DNA of 64,000 nucleotides from Agaricicola taiwanensis (GCF_014635245.1 NZ_BMCP01000002.1:682001-746000); one strand, 5' to 3'; positions 53,247 through 61,960 are shown, counted from the first letter of the stretch. Program-made: numbers and translations. Notes: a model not told the origin generated them from the letters alone.

Positions 53247-54158
53247 TCAAGCTGAGAGATAATTCGAATAAAGATCAGCGATGTGCTGCGTGATCCGGCC
53301 TGGCCTGCCGTCTCCTATTTTTCTGCCGTCGATGCTCGCTACAGGCGTTATGCCGCCGAGTGTGCCGGTCACGAAGGCTTCGGAGGCGTTGTAGACTTCT
53401 GCAAGGGTGAAGTCTTTTTCCCGAACGGTACCGCCATCCTGATCGTACAGGGCAATAACCTTCTTGCGCGTGATGCCCTTGAAGTTGAACCGGCCCGTTG
53501 ATGTCCACAGCTCCCCATCGCGCACGATGAAGAAGTTCGTGGAGTTGCAGCTTGCAACGAAGCCGTAGGGATCAAGCATAAGCGCTTCATCAGCGCCGGC
53601 GTTGATGGCCTGGAGCAGGGCCTGGATAAAGTTCAGGCGACTGTGGGAATTGAGGCGCAGATCAAAGACGTCAGGTCCGCTGCATCGAATGGTCGAGGTG
53701 AGAAGACGCAGGCCATTCGTCTTGGATTCGGGCTTAGGCAGTTTGTACTCGGCCACGATGACGATCGTCGGCTGCCCCAATGCAAAACGCGGATCCTGGT
53801 TCGGCGTCTTTTTCCGGCCGCGTGTAACCATGAGGCGCATGTGCGCGCCGTCCGTCATCCCGTTCTTGTTCAATACCTCCCACAGCGTAGCGGCCATCTC
53901 ATCACGCGTCATACCGATATCGAGCTGTATCGAGTTTGCGCCTTCGTAGAGGCGGTCCAGATGCTCATCGAGCGCGATCAGCTTGCCTTTGACGAGACGG
54001 ATGCCCTCCCACACGCCATCACCGAGCGCGAAACCGGCGTCGAAAACGGACACCTTTGCTTCGTCGCGCTTGTAGAACTCTCCGTTCACGTAGATGAGCA
54101 CGTCATCGTTGCGGCTATCATCGGCATAACCCTGGGAGCTGGTGTTACTCACCGTCAT
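53247..54158 (-). CDS. Class IV aminotransferase family protein lacking the usual PLP lysine
   Basis: A 303-residue fold type IV PLP protein, related to branched-chain and D-amino-acid aminotransferases. Family stretches are VSVFDAGFALGDGVWEGIRL, then ADEALMLDPYGFVASCNSTN (about 189-208) and TGTLGGITPV near the end. The segment where the lysine normally precedes N-Y-L reads SHSRLNF (171-177): there is Arg/Ser, not Lys. If so, it cannot form a normal Schiff base. It lies 41 bp after the ABC ATPase gene, in line with use of the imported amino acid. It could also be a lyase-like or inactive member. Confidence 0.82.
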   Translation of the reverse strand: MTVSNTSSQGYADDSRNDDVLIYVNGEFYKRDEAKVSVFDAGFALGDGVWEGIRLVKGKLIALDEHLDRLYEGANSIQLDIGMTRDEMAATLWEVLNKNGMTDGAHMRLMVTRGRKKTPNQDPRFALGQPTIVIVAEYKLPKPESKTNGLRLLTSTIRCSGPDVFDLRLNSHSRLNFIQALLQAINAGADEALMLDPYGFVASCNSTNFFIVRDGELWTSTGRFNFKGITRKKVIALYDQDGGTVREKDFTLAEVYNASEAFVTGTLGGITPVASIDGRKIGDGRPGRITQHIADLYSNYLSA

Positions 54159-54199
54159 TTCCTTGGCCTTTCAGTTTTCTTCATTGATACGGTTCCGGC

Positions 54200-54979
54200 T
54201 TAGAAGGAGAACTCGCTGAATCTGTTCAGGAATGTGCGCGTTTTTTCTTGAACGGGATTTTTCAGTACCTGGTCCGGTGTGCCGACCTCATGGAAGACGC
54301 CGTCGGCCAGGAATATGACCTTGGTCGCAAAGTGATACGCGAACCCGAGCTCATGGGTCACGAGAAGCATCGTGCGTCCTTCATCGGCGAGCTGGCGGAT
54401 CACCCGCAGGACTTCGCCGACGAGTTCAGGGTCCAGCGAGGAGGTGGGTTCGTCGAACAGCATGATCTCAGGTTCCATGGCGAGAGCCCTGGCAATCGCG
54501 ACACGTTGCTGCTGTCCGCCCGACAGGCGGCTGGGATAGACCTCGACCTTTTCCTCCAGACCGACCTTTCGCAGCTCCGTCAGTGCGCGTTCGCGGGCCT
54601 GCGGCTTCTTCATCCTTTTGACGGTGACCAATCCCTCCATCACATTTTCAACGACCGTCATGTGAGGAAAGAGATTGAACTGCTGGAACACCATGCCGAC
54701 GCGCTCGCGAACCTGGCAGAGTTCCGCTTCCGGATACTGTCTCACATCCGATGTGTCCGAGATCGGCCGGCCGAGTGTCTTGCCGTCCAACTCGACCGTT
54801 CCCGAGGTCGGGATCTCCATGAAATTCAGGCACCGCAAAAAGGTACTCTTGCCTGAGCCGCTGCCGCCTATGATGGCGACACGCTCTCCCGGTTCGACGG
54901 CAAAGTCGATGCCACGGAGCACGTGCAGGCTCCCGAACTTTTTCTGGAGGTTCGAAACGCGAAGAATGGATTCTGACAT
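54200..54979 (-). CDS. Amino-acid ABC transporter ATP-binding protein
   Basis: A 259-residue ATPase of the polar amino-acid uptake family (GlnQ/ArtP/HisP type). Walker A is GGSGSGKST, the Q-loop VGMVFQQFNLFPHMTVVENV is typical for the family, the signature is [15 protein letters not shown], and Walker B is IMLFDEPTSSLDPELV. With the two permeases and binding protein upstream it forms a complete importer. It lies 26 bp after the first permease gene. Confidence 0.95.
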   Translation of the reverse strand: MSESILRVSNLQKKFGSLHVLRGIDFAVEPGERVAIIGGSGSGKSTFLRCLNFMEIPTSGTVELDGKTLGRPISDTSDVRQYPEAELCQVRERVGMVFQQFNLFPHMTVVENVMEGLVTVKRMKKPQARERALTELRKVGLEEKVEVYPSRLSGGQQQRVAIARALAMEPEIMLFDEPTSSLDPELVGEVLRVIRQLADEGRTMLLVTHELGFAYHFATKVIFLADGVFHEVGTPDQVLKNPVQEKTRTFLNRFSEFSF

Positions 54980-55005
54980 GGGGGATTGTCTCCCGTGTGT
55001 GGCAG

Positions 55006-55671
55006 TCAGCTTCTGGCTGCCATGCGGCGTCCGAGCCTCATTGAAAGATAGCTGCCGGGATAGATCAGGATGAAATATATGACAGCGACGGTGGTGAGGA
55101 TTTCCAGCGGCCTGTAGTAAGCCGAGCTGAGAAGGCGCCCTTGATACATCAGTTCATGAACGGAAATGACCGAGGCAAGCGAGGACATCTTCGCAACTTC
55201 GATCGCGCGATTTGTGAAGGCCGGAAGCATTCTCTTGAAGACTTGCGGAAGGATGATCCTTCGCAGCACGATTGTGTGCCGCATGCCGAGCGCCCTCGCG
55301 CCTTCCCACTGGCCCGATACGATGGATTGGATGCCGCCGCGAAAAATCTCGGCCGAGTAGGCAGAGGTGTTGAGGGCAAGGCCGAGCAGAGCGGCTGTGA
55401 AGGGGGAGAGCTGGACCCCGATGACGATCGGAAAGGCGTAGAAGAGCCAGATCAGCTGGATCAGCACCGGTGTGTCGCGAAACAGTTCGATGTAGCCCAG
55501 GCTCGGAATCCTCAGGAATGGGCTCCTGGCGAGCCTCGCCAGCGCCAGCAGAAACCCGAGCGAAAAACCTATTACGATGCTCGGAATCCAGAGCTGGATC
55601 GTCACCAGGAGGCCGCGAAGCAATACCGGAAGGCTGTTCAGGATGAGGGTGAAGTCGATTTGATAGTTCAT
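55006..55671 (-). CDS. Amino-acid ABC transporter permease
   Basis: A 221-residue integral membrane permease of the HisM/GlnP class with about five helices. The family motif before the EAA loop is present: IELFRDTPVLIQLIW, and EAA loop SGQWEGARALGMRHTIVLRR is followed by IILPQVFKRMLPAFTN. It is paired with a second, similar permease immediately upstream (11 bp), so the pore is probably a heterodimer. Substrate cannot be read from sequence. Confidence 0.93.
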   Translation of the reverse strand: MNYQIDFTLILNSLPVLLRGLLVTIQLWIPSIVIGFSLGFLLALARLARSPFLRIPSLGYIELFRDTPVLIQLIWLFYAFPIVIGVQLSPFTAALLGLALNTSAYSAEIFRGGIQSIVSGQWEGARALGMRHTIVLRRIILPQVFKRMLPAFTNRAIEVAKMSSLASVISVHELMYQGRLLSSAYYRPLEILTTVAVIYFILIYPGSYLSMRLGRRMAARS

Positions 55672-55681
55672 CGATCGATCC

Positions 55682-56347
55682 TCACCGATAGGCCGTCATG
55701 CGCGCTTCCGCGACGCGGGCGAGGCTGCTGGCCGCAACGAGCAACACGACATACATGAGCGCGATGGTCGTATAGACCTCGAGCGGGCGGAAGGTTTCGC
55801 TGTTCACCATCATCGCCTGGTAGAGGAGATCGGCATAAGCGAGGGTCGATGCCAGCGCCGTCGTCTTGGTGAGCTCGAAGGACCGCTCGACAAAGGGCGG
55901 GAACATGCGCGTGAAAGCCTGCGGCAAGATAATCCGGCGCATGAGCTGCGCGCGACCCATCCCGAGGGCCTTCGCTCCCTCCCATTGACCTTGCTCGACC
56001 GAGACGATTCCGCCTCTGAACACCTCGGCATAGAACGCGCCCGACTGCGTCGACAACGCCAGCACGGCGGCCACGAATGGATCGAGGCTGACATTCATCA
56101 GGACCGGCAGGGCGTAGAAAAACCAGAAGAAATGAACGATCGGCGGCGTGTTCCGGTAGAACTCGATGAAGGCCGTCGCCGGGATTGAAAGTATCCGCTT
56201 CGGCGACAGACGGAGGAACGCAAGAAGCAGCCCGATGGCCACCCCGAGCACGATGGAGATGAGCGCGATCTTCACCGTGTTCAGGAGGCCGTAGAGGAGC
56301 AGATCAAAGCGAGCCAGAACGGGCGCGAAGTCCCATTGGTAGGTCAT
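55682..56347 (-). CDS. Amino-acid ABC transporter permease
   Basis: A 221-residue permease, second of the pair. It has the motif FIEFYRNTPPIVHFFWFFYA and the EAA loop QGQWEGAKALGMGRAQLMRR, then IILPQAFTRMFPPFVE. The ATG at 56347 (TYQWDFAPVLARFD) fits the family; a start 12 codons upstream is possible but less likely. It lies 127 bp after the binding-protein gene, a gap that may hold a stabilising hairpin, and 10 bp before the next permease. Confidence 0.93.
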   Translation of the reverse strand: MTYQWDFAPVLARFDLLLYGLLNTVKIALISIVLGVAIGLLLAFLRLSPKRILSIPATAFIEFYRNTPPIVHFFWFFYALPVLMNVSLDPFVAAVLALSTQSGAFYAEVFRGGIVSVEQGQWEGAKALGMGRAQLMRRIILPQAFTRMFPPFVERSFELTKTTALASTLAYADLLYQAMMVNSETFRPLEVYTTIALMYVVLLVAASSLARVAEARMTAYR

Positions 56348-56474
56348 AGCGGAGCTATCCTCCTGCACGAGAGGAATGGGCACCCGATGGGTGCCGCCGG
56401 ACGGGATCCCTTGTCACGAGCGATCGACGGGGCAGGCGAGGGAAGGCGGAAGCCGCCTTCCATCGCCAAGCACC

Positions 56475-57311
56475 TTATTTCCAGGCTTCTTTCACCAGGC
56501 CCGGGATTCCCGTGGGATCGATGTTCTTGGACTTCAGATATTCGCCGAAGATCTGATCGGGAACGCCGGCCTTGTAGAGTTTCGCGAACTGATCGCTCAC
56601 CCAGTTCCGGAACGAGGGATTGCTTTCCTTGCGCAGGCCCGCGCTCGTGGGCACCGGATTGACGGGTTCCGGCAGGATCACCTTGCCGAGTTTCAGGCGG
56701 GAATATTGCACGACGAGTGCCGGGTGAAACTGAACGACCACATCGACGCGCTTGGCGGCGAAGGCGGCAATGGCTTCATCATTGTTCGAGAAGCGATTGA
56801 TTTCCGCCGACTTGACCATCGCCGTGACATTCTTGTCGAGCGAGGTTCCAAGGGTGACGCCGATGCGCGTTCCTGGTTTGTCGATGTCGGCCCATGCCTT
56901 TACAGTGGAATCCTCCGCAACCAGAGCGCCCATGGCATAGTAGAAGAGGGGAGCTTCGGGGAAGTCGATCGCCTTCTTTCGCTCTTCCGTCGGATCAAGC
57001 ACGAACATGAGGTCGATCTGATTGGCCTGAAGAGCTGCAACGGCATTGGCCCAGGTCGTTTCAACGGGCACCAGTGTGGCGCCGAGATCGGCCGCAAGCC
57101 GTTCCCCCATGGCGACCCCGACGCCGGTCCATTTCTCCGTCATGGGATCTTTGAAAAACCAAGGCTCGGCGGACGTAACACCGATGCGAAGTTGCTTCTT
57201 CGCCTTTATCTGATCGAGTGTTGATGCGTCCTGGGCGAAGGCGGGAACTGCGGACAGTCCCGCGACCATGAGGGCCGCCAGGGCGGCAAAGCTCCGTCTG
57301 CTGAATTTCAT
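56475..57311 (-). CDS. Amino-acid ABC transporter substrate-binding protein
   Basis: A 278-residue periplasmic binding protein (SBP family 3). The signal peptide is clear (about 1-26, ending AVPAFA before QDAST), with Arg-Arg near the start. The mature domain begins LDQIKAKKQLRIGVTSAEPWFFKD and contains VGVAMGERLAADLGA and IDLMFVLDPTEERKKAIDF, typical for polar amino acids. It leads the ABC operon, 103 bp after the regulator gene. Ligand is unknown; the aminotransferase downstream suggests an aliphatic or D-amino acid, as inference. Confidence 0.93.
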   Translation of the reverse strand: MKFSRRSFAALAALMVAGLSAVPAFAQDASTLDQIKAKKQLRIGVTSAEPWFFKDPMTEKWTGVGVAMGERLAADLGATLVPVETTWANAVAALQANQIDLMFVLDPTEERKKAIDFPEAPLFYYAMGALVAEDSTVKAWADIDKPGTRIGVTLGTSLDKNVTAMVKSAEINRFSNNDEAIAAFAAKRVDVVVQFHPALVVQYSRLKLGKVILPEPVNPVPTSAGLRKESNPSFRNWVSDQFAKLYKAGVPDQIFGEYLKSKNIDPTGIPGLVKEAWK

Positions 57312-57413
57312 CTTTGTTCTCCTCTGAAGAATTCTCTGTTCGCTGGTTGGCCTTACGGGCTTCTTTCCATTGGCTCGCGCGCGGTCGTCGGATTTGCACC
57401 GGCAACCAACTGC

Positions 57414-58163
57414 TCAGCGGCGCGCACGGGCTTTAATCTCAGTCATTTCATTGTTCTGCACCGTCGGGCGATTGGTGAGGAAGGCTTCGGTTTGACTACC
57501 ACCGCGCGCCATATGGACGGTGATCTCCCGTCTCAATGCCTCAAGGTCATCGCCCAATGCCGTCGCGACATAATCGTCGTGCCCCTCGCGCCGCGGGCCA
57601 CGGATACCATGCGCCCGGTGATGGGCGGCCCAGTAGAGCTGGAGCCGGCCACGGATGCTCTCCCAGGTCTTGATCAGGATCCTGTGGCCGGTTGCCTCAT
57701 AGACGAAGCCATGGAGCTGAAGTTCGGCGTGAATGCTGGCGGCATCGTCCTCGGCGTCGATGCAGGCCGTCAAAGCCTGATGCCGCTCAAGCAAACCTTT
57801 ATGAAAGCCGTCGTCGCGCCGCTCCCAGATCTGCTCGAACGCAAAGATTTCGAGATTGACGCGCATTGAATAGATTTCGCGAACATCGTCGACCGATAGG
57901 TCGATGACGTGGGTGCCGGTGTAGGGCACCGTGACCAGAAGGCCCTCATCGATAAGCTGACGCATCGCCTCGCGCAGCGGACCGCGGCTTACGCCGAACT
58001 GTTCCGCGAGGTTTGCTTCGATCAGCTGAGACCCGGGCTCAATGTCCCCGTTCAGAATGGCGGCACGCAAGCCATCCGCGATGTGCGCGCGGAAGGTCGC
58101 TTTCGGGACGCGCGCGAGCGGCCGGACACCGGCGGATCTTCCAGTTTCATTTGAAGGCGCCAT
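57414..58163 (-). CDS. GntR family transcriptional regulator (FadR/FCD subfamily)
   Basis: A 249-residue repressor-type protein. The winged helix (about 20-90) shows ILNGDIEPGSQLIEANLAEQFGVSRGPLREAM (given here as the core EANLAEQFGVSRGPLREAM). The FCD ligand domain follows, with metal-binding His and Asp/Arg positions in EIYSMRVNLEIFAFEQ and further helices. It probably controls the ABC/aminotransferase operon in front of which it lies, in response to an amino acid or keto acid. The ATG at 58163 is preferred over a TTG four codons earlier. A palindrome that fits GntR operators lies at 58189-58202. Confidence 0.92.
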   Translation of the reverse strand: MAPSNETGRSAGVRPLARVPKATFRAHIADGLRAAILNGDIEPGSQLIEANLAEQFGVSRGPLREAMRQLIDEGLLVTVPYTGTHVIDLSVDDVREIYSMRVNLEIFAFEQIWERRDDGFHKGLLERHQALTACIDAEDDAASIHAELQLHGFVYEATGHRILIKTWESIRGRLQLYWAAHHRAHGIRGPRREGHDDYVATALGDDLEALRREITVHMARGGSQTEAFLTNRPTVQNNEMTEIKARARR

Positions 58164-58188
58164 GTGGACTGCCAAAATGCTTCTGATC

Positions 58189-58202
58189 GATTGTCAACAA
58201 TC
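58189..58202. promoter_or_regulatory. Probable GntR operator before the regulator gene
   Basis: An inverted repeat, GATTGT-CA-ACAATC, 26 bp before the regulator ATG. FCD-type GntR proteins bind sites of the form TTGTnnACAA. It overlaps a TTGACA-like element on the minus strand, which suits autoregulation. Assignment to this regulator is inference. Confidence 0.6.
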
Positions 58203-58322
58203 AATCTGCGCGACGGCGGAGGTCCCGTCAAGGTCAGAACGCGCAGCAAGAGCATTCCGCAGGGTCACCGGCAGCTGACAGAGGCCTCCGCCAGCATCCG
58301 CTCTTGGCCTCAGGAGATATGG

Positions 58323-58358
58323 TTGACATCGGCAACAAGATGAGAACATATAGAGAAC
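58323..58358 (+). promoter_or_regulatory. SOS promoter with perfect LexA box
   Basis: TTGACA at 58323-58328 and, 17 bases later, ACATAT (58346-58351) look like -35 and -10 elements. Overlapping the -10 is GAAC-N7-GAAC (58344-58358), the exact LexA consensus of alphaproteobacteria. LexA bound there would block the promoter until DNA damage. It lies 26 bp before the 36-codon gene and 171 bp before dnaE. Confidence 0.75.
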
Positions 58359-58383
58359 ATATGTGGATAACGGGAGAGATGTC

Positions 58384-58494
58384 ATGACGGATCGCGCACT
58401 TCGAGTCATTATATCGGGTGTGGTCGAGCTGGGTTCGATCGGCTTTTTCATCGCAATGCTGCTGGTCTTCGCCGACGCCGCGCGCCCCATGTGA
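58384..58494 (+). CDS. 36-residue membrane peptide under LexA control, SidA-like
   Basis: A very short gene with its own ribosome site (GGGAGAG, then ATG at 58384). The peptide starts MTDRALR and has one hydrophobic helix (about 8-29) interrupted by a single Glu at 15; it ends ADAARPM. The N-terminal arginines suggest a cytoplasmic N-terminus. It is preceded by a perfect LexA box and followed after 34 bp by dnaE. In Caulobacter, SidA is a 29-residue single-pass SOS-induced peptide that blocks division at FtsW/FtsN; size, topology and regulation match here. Sequence homology to SidA could not be tested, so the function is inference. Confidence 0.7.
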   Translation: MTDRALRVIISGVVELGSIGFFIAMLLVFADAARPM

Positions 58495-58528
58495 GCGCCC
58501 TCGGCGGGACCGCCGGGAGGTTCCTTTC

Positions 58529-61500
58529 ATGGCGCGTGGGCCGGGTTTTGTGCATCTGCACGTGCATTCCGCTTATTCGCTGCTGGAAGGGGCGCTACCG
58601 ATCAAGAAGCTGTCGGCGCTCGCCAGCGCCGACCGGATGCCCGCTCTAGCGCTCACGGACACGAACAATCTGTTCGGCGCACTTGAGTTCTCGGAAACAC
58701 TGGCAAAGGCCGGCATCCAGCCCATCCTTGGCACCTCGCTGACGGTCGAGTTCGGAGACCGGGAAGAACGGCCGGGGCAGCGCCTTGAAGCCAGGCCACG
58801 GCTGGTGCTGCTGGCCCGCAATGAAGCTGGCTGGGTCAATCTCATGGCCCTTTCGAGTATCGCCTTTCTAGAGACGGATCCCTCCGACGGCGTGCATGTT
58901 CCGATTTCGCGGCTTGCTGACCACAGCGAAGGCCTGATCGCATTGACGGGCGGCCCCTTGGGGACGCTGGATGGCTTGCTACGGCAGAATCGATCCGAGC
59001 TTGCGTCCGCAAGGCTCGAAACGATGAGCCGGATGTTCGGGGATGCGCTCTATATCGAGATCCAGCGCCACAATGATCCTTCTGAAGTTCCGGTCGAGCA
59101 GGCGCTGCTGGACATGGCCTATCAGCGTGGCATTCCTCTCGTTGCCACCAATGAGAGCTATTTTCCCAAAAACTCGGATCACGAGGCCCATGACGCCCTG
59201 CTCGCCATTTCCGAGGGGCGTTATGTCGCCGAAGCCGACCGGCGCCAGGTCACCGCGGAGCATGCGTTCCTGTCCCGCGAGGAGATGGTTCGGAAATTTT
59301 CCGATCTTCCTGAAGCAACGGACAACACCATTGAGATCGCACAGCGCTGCGTCTATCGGCTGAAGACCCGCAAGCCGATCCTGCCGCGTTTCACAACCGC
59401 CGATGGTGTGGCCGCTGACGAGGCGGAGGAGTTGAAGCGTCAGGCGCGAGAGGGGCTGGCAATGCGGCTTGCCGCCCATGGTCTGGCCCCTGATGTGACG
59501 GAGGCGGAGTATCAGGCCCGTCTGGAGTACGAGCTCGGCATCATCGAGAAGATGCAGTTCCCCGGATATTTCCTCATCGTTGCCGACTTCATCAAATGGG
59601 CCAAGGATCAAAACATCCCCGTGGGCCCAGGGCGTGGTTCCGGCGCGGGCTCGGTGGTAGCCTGGGCCCTCACCATCACCGACCTTGATCCCATCCGCTT
59701 CGGGCTTCTCTTCGAGCGCTTCCTCAATCCCGAGCGCGTCTCCATGCCGGATTTCGACATCGATTTCTGTCAGGAGCGGCGGGAAGAGGTGATCCGCTAT
59801 GTCCAGGAGCGCTATGGCCAAGACCGTGTCGCCCAGATCATCACCTTCGGCACCCTGCAGGCACGCGGCGTGCTGCGTGACGTCGGGCGTGTGCTGGAGA
59901 TGCCCTATGGGCAGGTGGACAAACTCTGCAAGCTGGTGCCGCAGAACCCGGCCAACCCCGTCACGCTCGCACAGGCCATCAACGACGAGCCCCGGCTGAA
60001 AGAGGCGAGGGAGGAAGAGCCGGTGGTGGCCCGGCTGCTCGACATCGCTTTGAAGCTGGAGGGGCTCTACCGCCACGCCTCGACCCACGCCGCCGGAATC
60101 GTGATCGGCGATCGGCCTCTGCAGCAACTCGTGCCGCTCTACCGCGATCCGCGCTCTGACATGCCGGTCACGCAGTTCAACATGAAATGGGTAGAGCAGG
60201 CGGGGCTGGTCAAATTCGACTTCCTGGGCCTGAAGACGCTGACGACGCTGACCAAGGCGGTGGATCTCGTCAAACGGCGCGGCATCGACATCAATCTTTC
60301 CGCGCTGCCGCTCGACGACAAGCCGGCCTATGAGATCATGTCCCGGGGCGAGACGGTTGGCGTGTTCCAGGTGGAAAGCGCGGGCATGCGCCGCGCTCTC
60401 GTCGACATGAAGCCTGACCGTCTTGAAGACATCATCGCCCTGGTCGCGCTCTACCGGCCGGGGCCGATGGCGAACATCCCGACTTATTGCGCGCGCAAGC
60501 ACGGACGGGAAAGGCCGGAATATCCGCATCCGAAGATCGAACCGGCGCTGGAGGAGACGTTCGGCGTCATCATCTATCAGGAGCAGGTGATGCGGATCGC
60601 GCAGGAGCTCGCCGGCTACTCGCTGGGCGAAGCCGACCTGTTGCGCCGCGCCATGGGCAAGAAGATCAAGGCGGAAATGGCGGCACAAAGCGAGCGGTTC
60701 GTCTCCGGCGCCATGAAGAACGGAGTGGATAGGGCGCAGGCGGAAACCATCTTCGAACTTCTCGCGAAATTCGCCGACTACGGCTTCAACAAGAGCCATG
60801 CCGCGGCCTACGCACTGGTCGCCTATCAGACCGCCTATATGAAGGCCAATTATCCGGTCGAATTCCTGGCAGCCTCCATGACCCTCGATATGGGCAACAC
60901 CGACAAGCTGGCGGAATTCCGCCAGGAGGCGAACCGTCTGGGCATCCAGGTGCTGCCGCCGTCGGTCAATCATTCCGCGGTGGAGTTCGAGGTGGACAAT
61001 GGCGCCATCCGCTATGCACTCGGCGCCGTGAAAGGCGTGGGCGTGCCGGCCGCCGCGGCCATCGTGGCGGCGCGTGACGGCACATCCTTCCGCGGCCTTT
61101 CCGATTTCGCCTGCAGGATCGACGGGCGCGCCGTGGGCAAGAAGGCGCTTGAAAGCCTCGTTCAGGCGGGCGCCTTCGACGAGTTGGAACCCGACCGGGC
61201 CCGTGTGTTCAGCGGGATTGAGCAGATTACCGCCATGGCCCAACGCACCAGCCAGGCCGCCACAATCGGGCAGAATGATTTCTTCGCCTCGCAGATGGAC
61301 GGCGAGCCGATCCGTCTGGCGGCGGTGGAGCCGTGGCTGCCCTGGGACCGGCTGGCGCGGGAATATGATGCGGTCGGCTTCTTCCTGTCGGGGCACCCGC
61401 TGGACGCCTATGCCGGCGTCATGAAGCGGCTGCGCGTGCAGCGCTGGGCGGAGTTCGTCACGTCGGTGAAGGCGGGCGCCACGGCCGGCAAGCTTGCCGC

Positions 61501-61960
61501 GACGGTCGTTGGCCGCCAGGAGCGCCGCACCAAGAGCGGCACCAAGATGGGGATCGTGCGGCTGTCGGATCCGAGCGGACATTATGAAGCCGTCCTCTTC
61601 TCGGAAGGACTGAACGACTATCGTGATCTGTTGGAGCCGAACAGCGCCATCCTGGTGACACTTTCTGCGGCGCTCGACGGCGAGGATGTTCGCGCACGCA
61701 TTCAGCACATCGAACCTTTGGACAAGGCCGCGGCGGCCCAGGGGGGAGGGAACCTTCGCATCTTCCTGCGTGATCCCGTCGTCTTCGAGGGCGTCCAAAA
61801 GCACCTTTCCAAAGGCGACAGCGAGGTCAATGTGGTCATGCTGATCGACGAGGGCCAGACGGAGGTGGAGATCAAGTTGCCCGGCAAGTTCCGGGTCACT
61901 CCGCCCCTGATCGGCGCGATCAAGGCCATACCCGGCATCGTCGAAGTGACGGATGGCTGA
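58529..61960 (+). CDS. dnaE: DNA polymerase III subunit alpha
   Basis: DnaE1, 1143 residues, the replicative polymerase. The PHP domain opens FVHLHVHSAYSLLEGALPI. The polymerase core has GPGRGSGAGSVVAW, and the catalytic aspartates lie in MPDFDIDFCQERREEV; further on are ITFGTLQARGVLRDVGR and YQEQVMRIAQELAGYSLG. A tandem HhH, an OB fold (about 985-1070) and a C-terminal tau-binding region follow. It is DnaE1, not the error-prone DnaE2, since imuA and imuB are absent. The ATG at 58529 has GGGAGG upstream. With the LexA-controlled peptide 34 bp upstream, dnaE may be partly SOS-induced. Confidence 0.96.
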   Translation: MARGPGFVHLHVHSAYSLLEGALPIKKLSALASADRMPALALTDTNNLFGALEFSETLAKAGIQPILGTSLTVEFGDREERPGQRLEARPRLVLLARNEAGWVNLMALSSIAFLETDPSDGVHVPISRLADHSEGLIALTGGPLGTLDGLLRQNRSELASARLETMSRMFGDALYIEIQRHNDPSEVPVEQALLDMAYQRGIPLVATNESYFPKNSDHEAHDALLAISEGRYVAEADRRQVTAEHAFLSREEMVRKFSDLPEATDNTIEIAQRCVYRLKTRKPILPRFTTADGVAADEAEELKRQAREGLAMRLAAHGLAPDVTEAEYQARLEYELGIIEKMQFPGYFLIVADFIKWAKDQNIPVGPGRGSGAGSVVAWALTITDLDPIRFGLLFERFLNPERVSMPDFDIDFCQERREEVIRYVQERYGQDRVAQIITFGTLQARGVLRDVGRVLEMPYGQVDKLCKLVPQNPANPVTLAQAINDEPRLKEAREEEPVVARLLDIALKLEGLYRHASTHAAGIVIGDRPLQQLVPLYRDPRSDMPVTQFNMKWVEQAGLVKFDFLGLKTLTTLTKAVDLVKRRGIDINLSALPLDDKPAYEIMSRGETVGVFQVESAGMRRALVDMKPDRLEDIIALVALYRPGPMANIPTYCARKHGRERPEYPHPKIEPALEETFGVIIYQEQVMRIAQELAGYSLGEADLLRRAMGKKIKAEMAAQSERFVSGAMKNGVDRAQAETIFELLAKFADYGFNKSHAAAYALVAYQTAYMKANYPVEFLAASMTLDMGNTDKLAEFRQEANRLGIQVLPPSVNHSAVEFEVDNGAIRYALGAVKGVGVPAAAAIVAARDGTSFRGLSDFACRIDGRAVGKKALESLVQAGAFDELEPDRARVFSGIEQITAMAQRTSQAATIGQNDFFASQMDGEPIRLAAVEPWLPWDRLAREYDAVGFFLSGHPLDAYAGVMKRLRVQRWAEFVTSVKAGATAGKLAATVVGRQERRTKSGTKMGIVRLSDPSGHYEAVLFSEGLNDYRDLLEPNSAILVTLSAALDGEDVRARIQHIEPLDKAAAAQGGGNLRIFLRDPVVFEGVQKHLSKGDSEVNVVMLIDEGQTEVEIKLPGKFRVTPPLIGAIKAIPGIVEVTDG

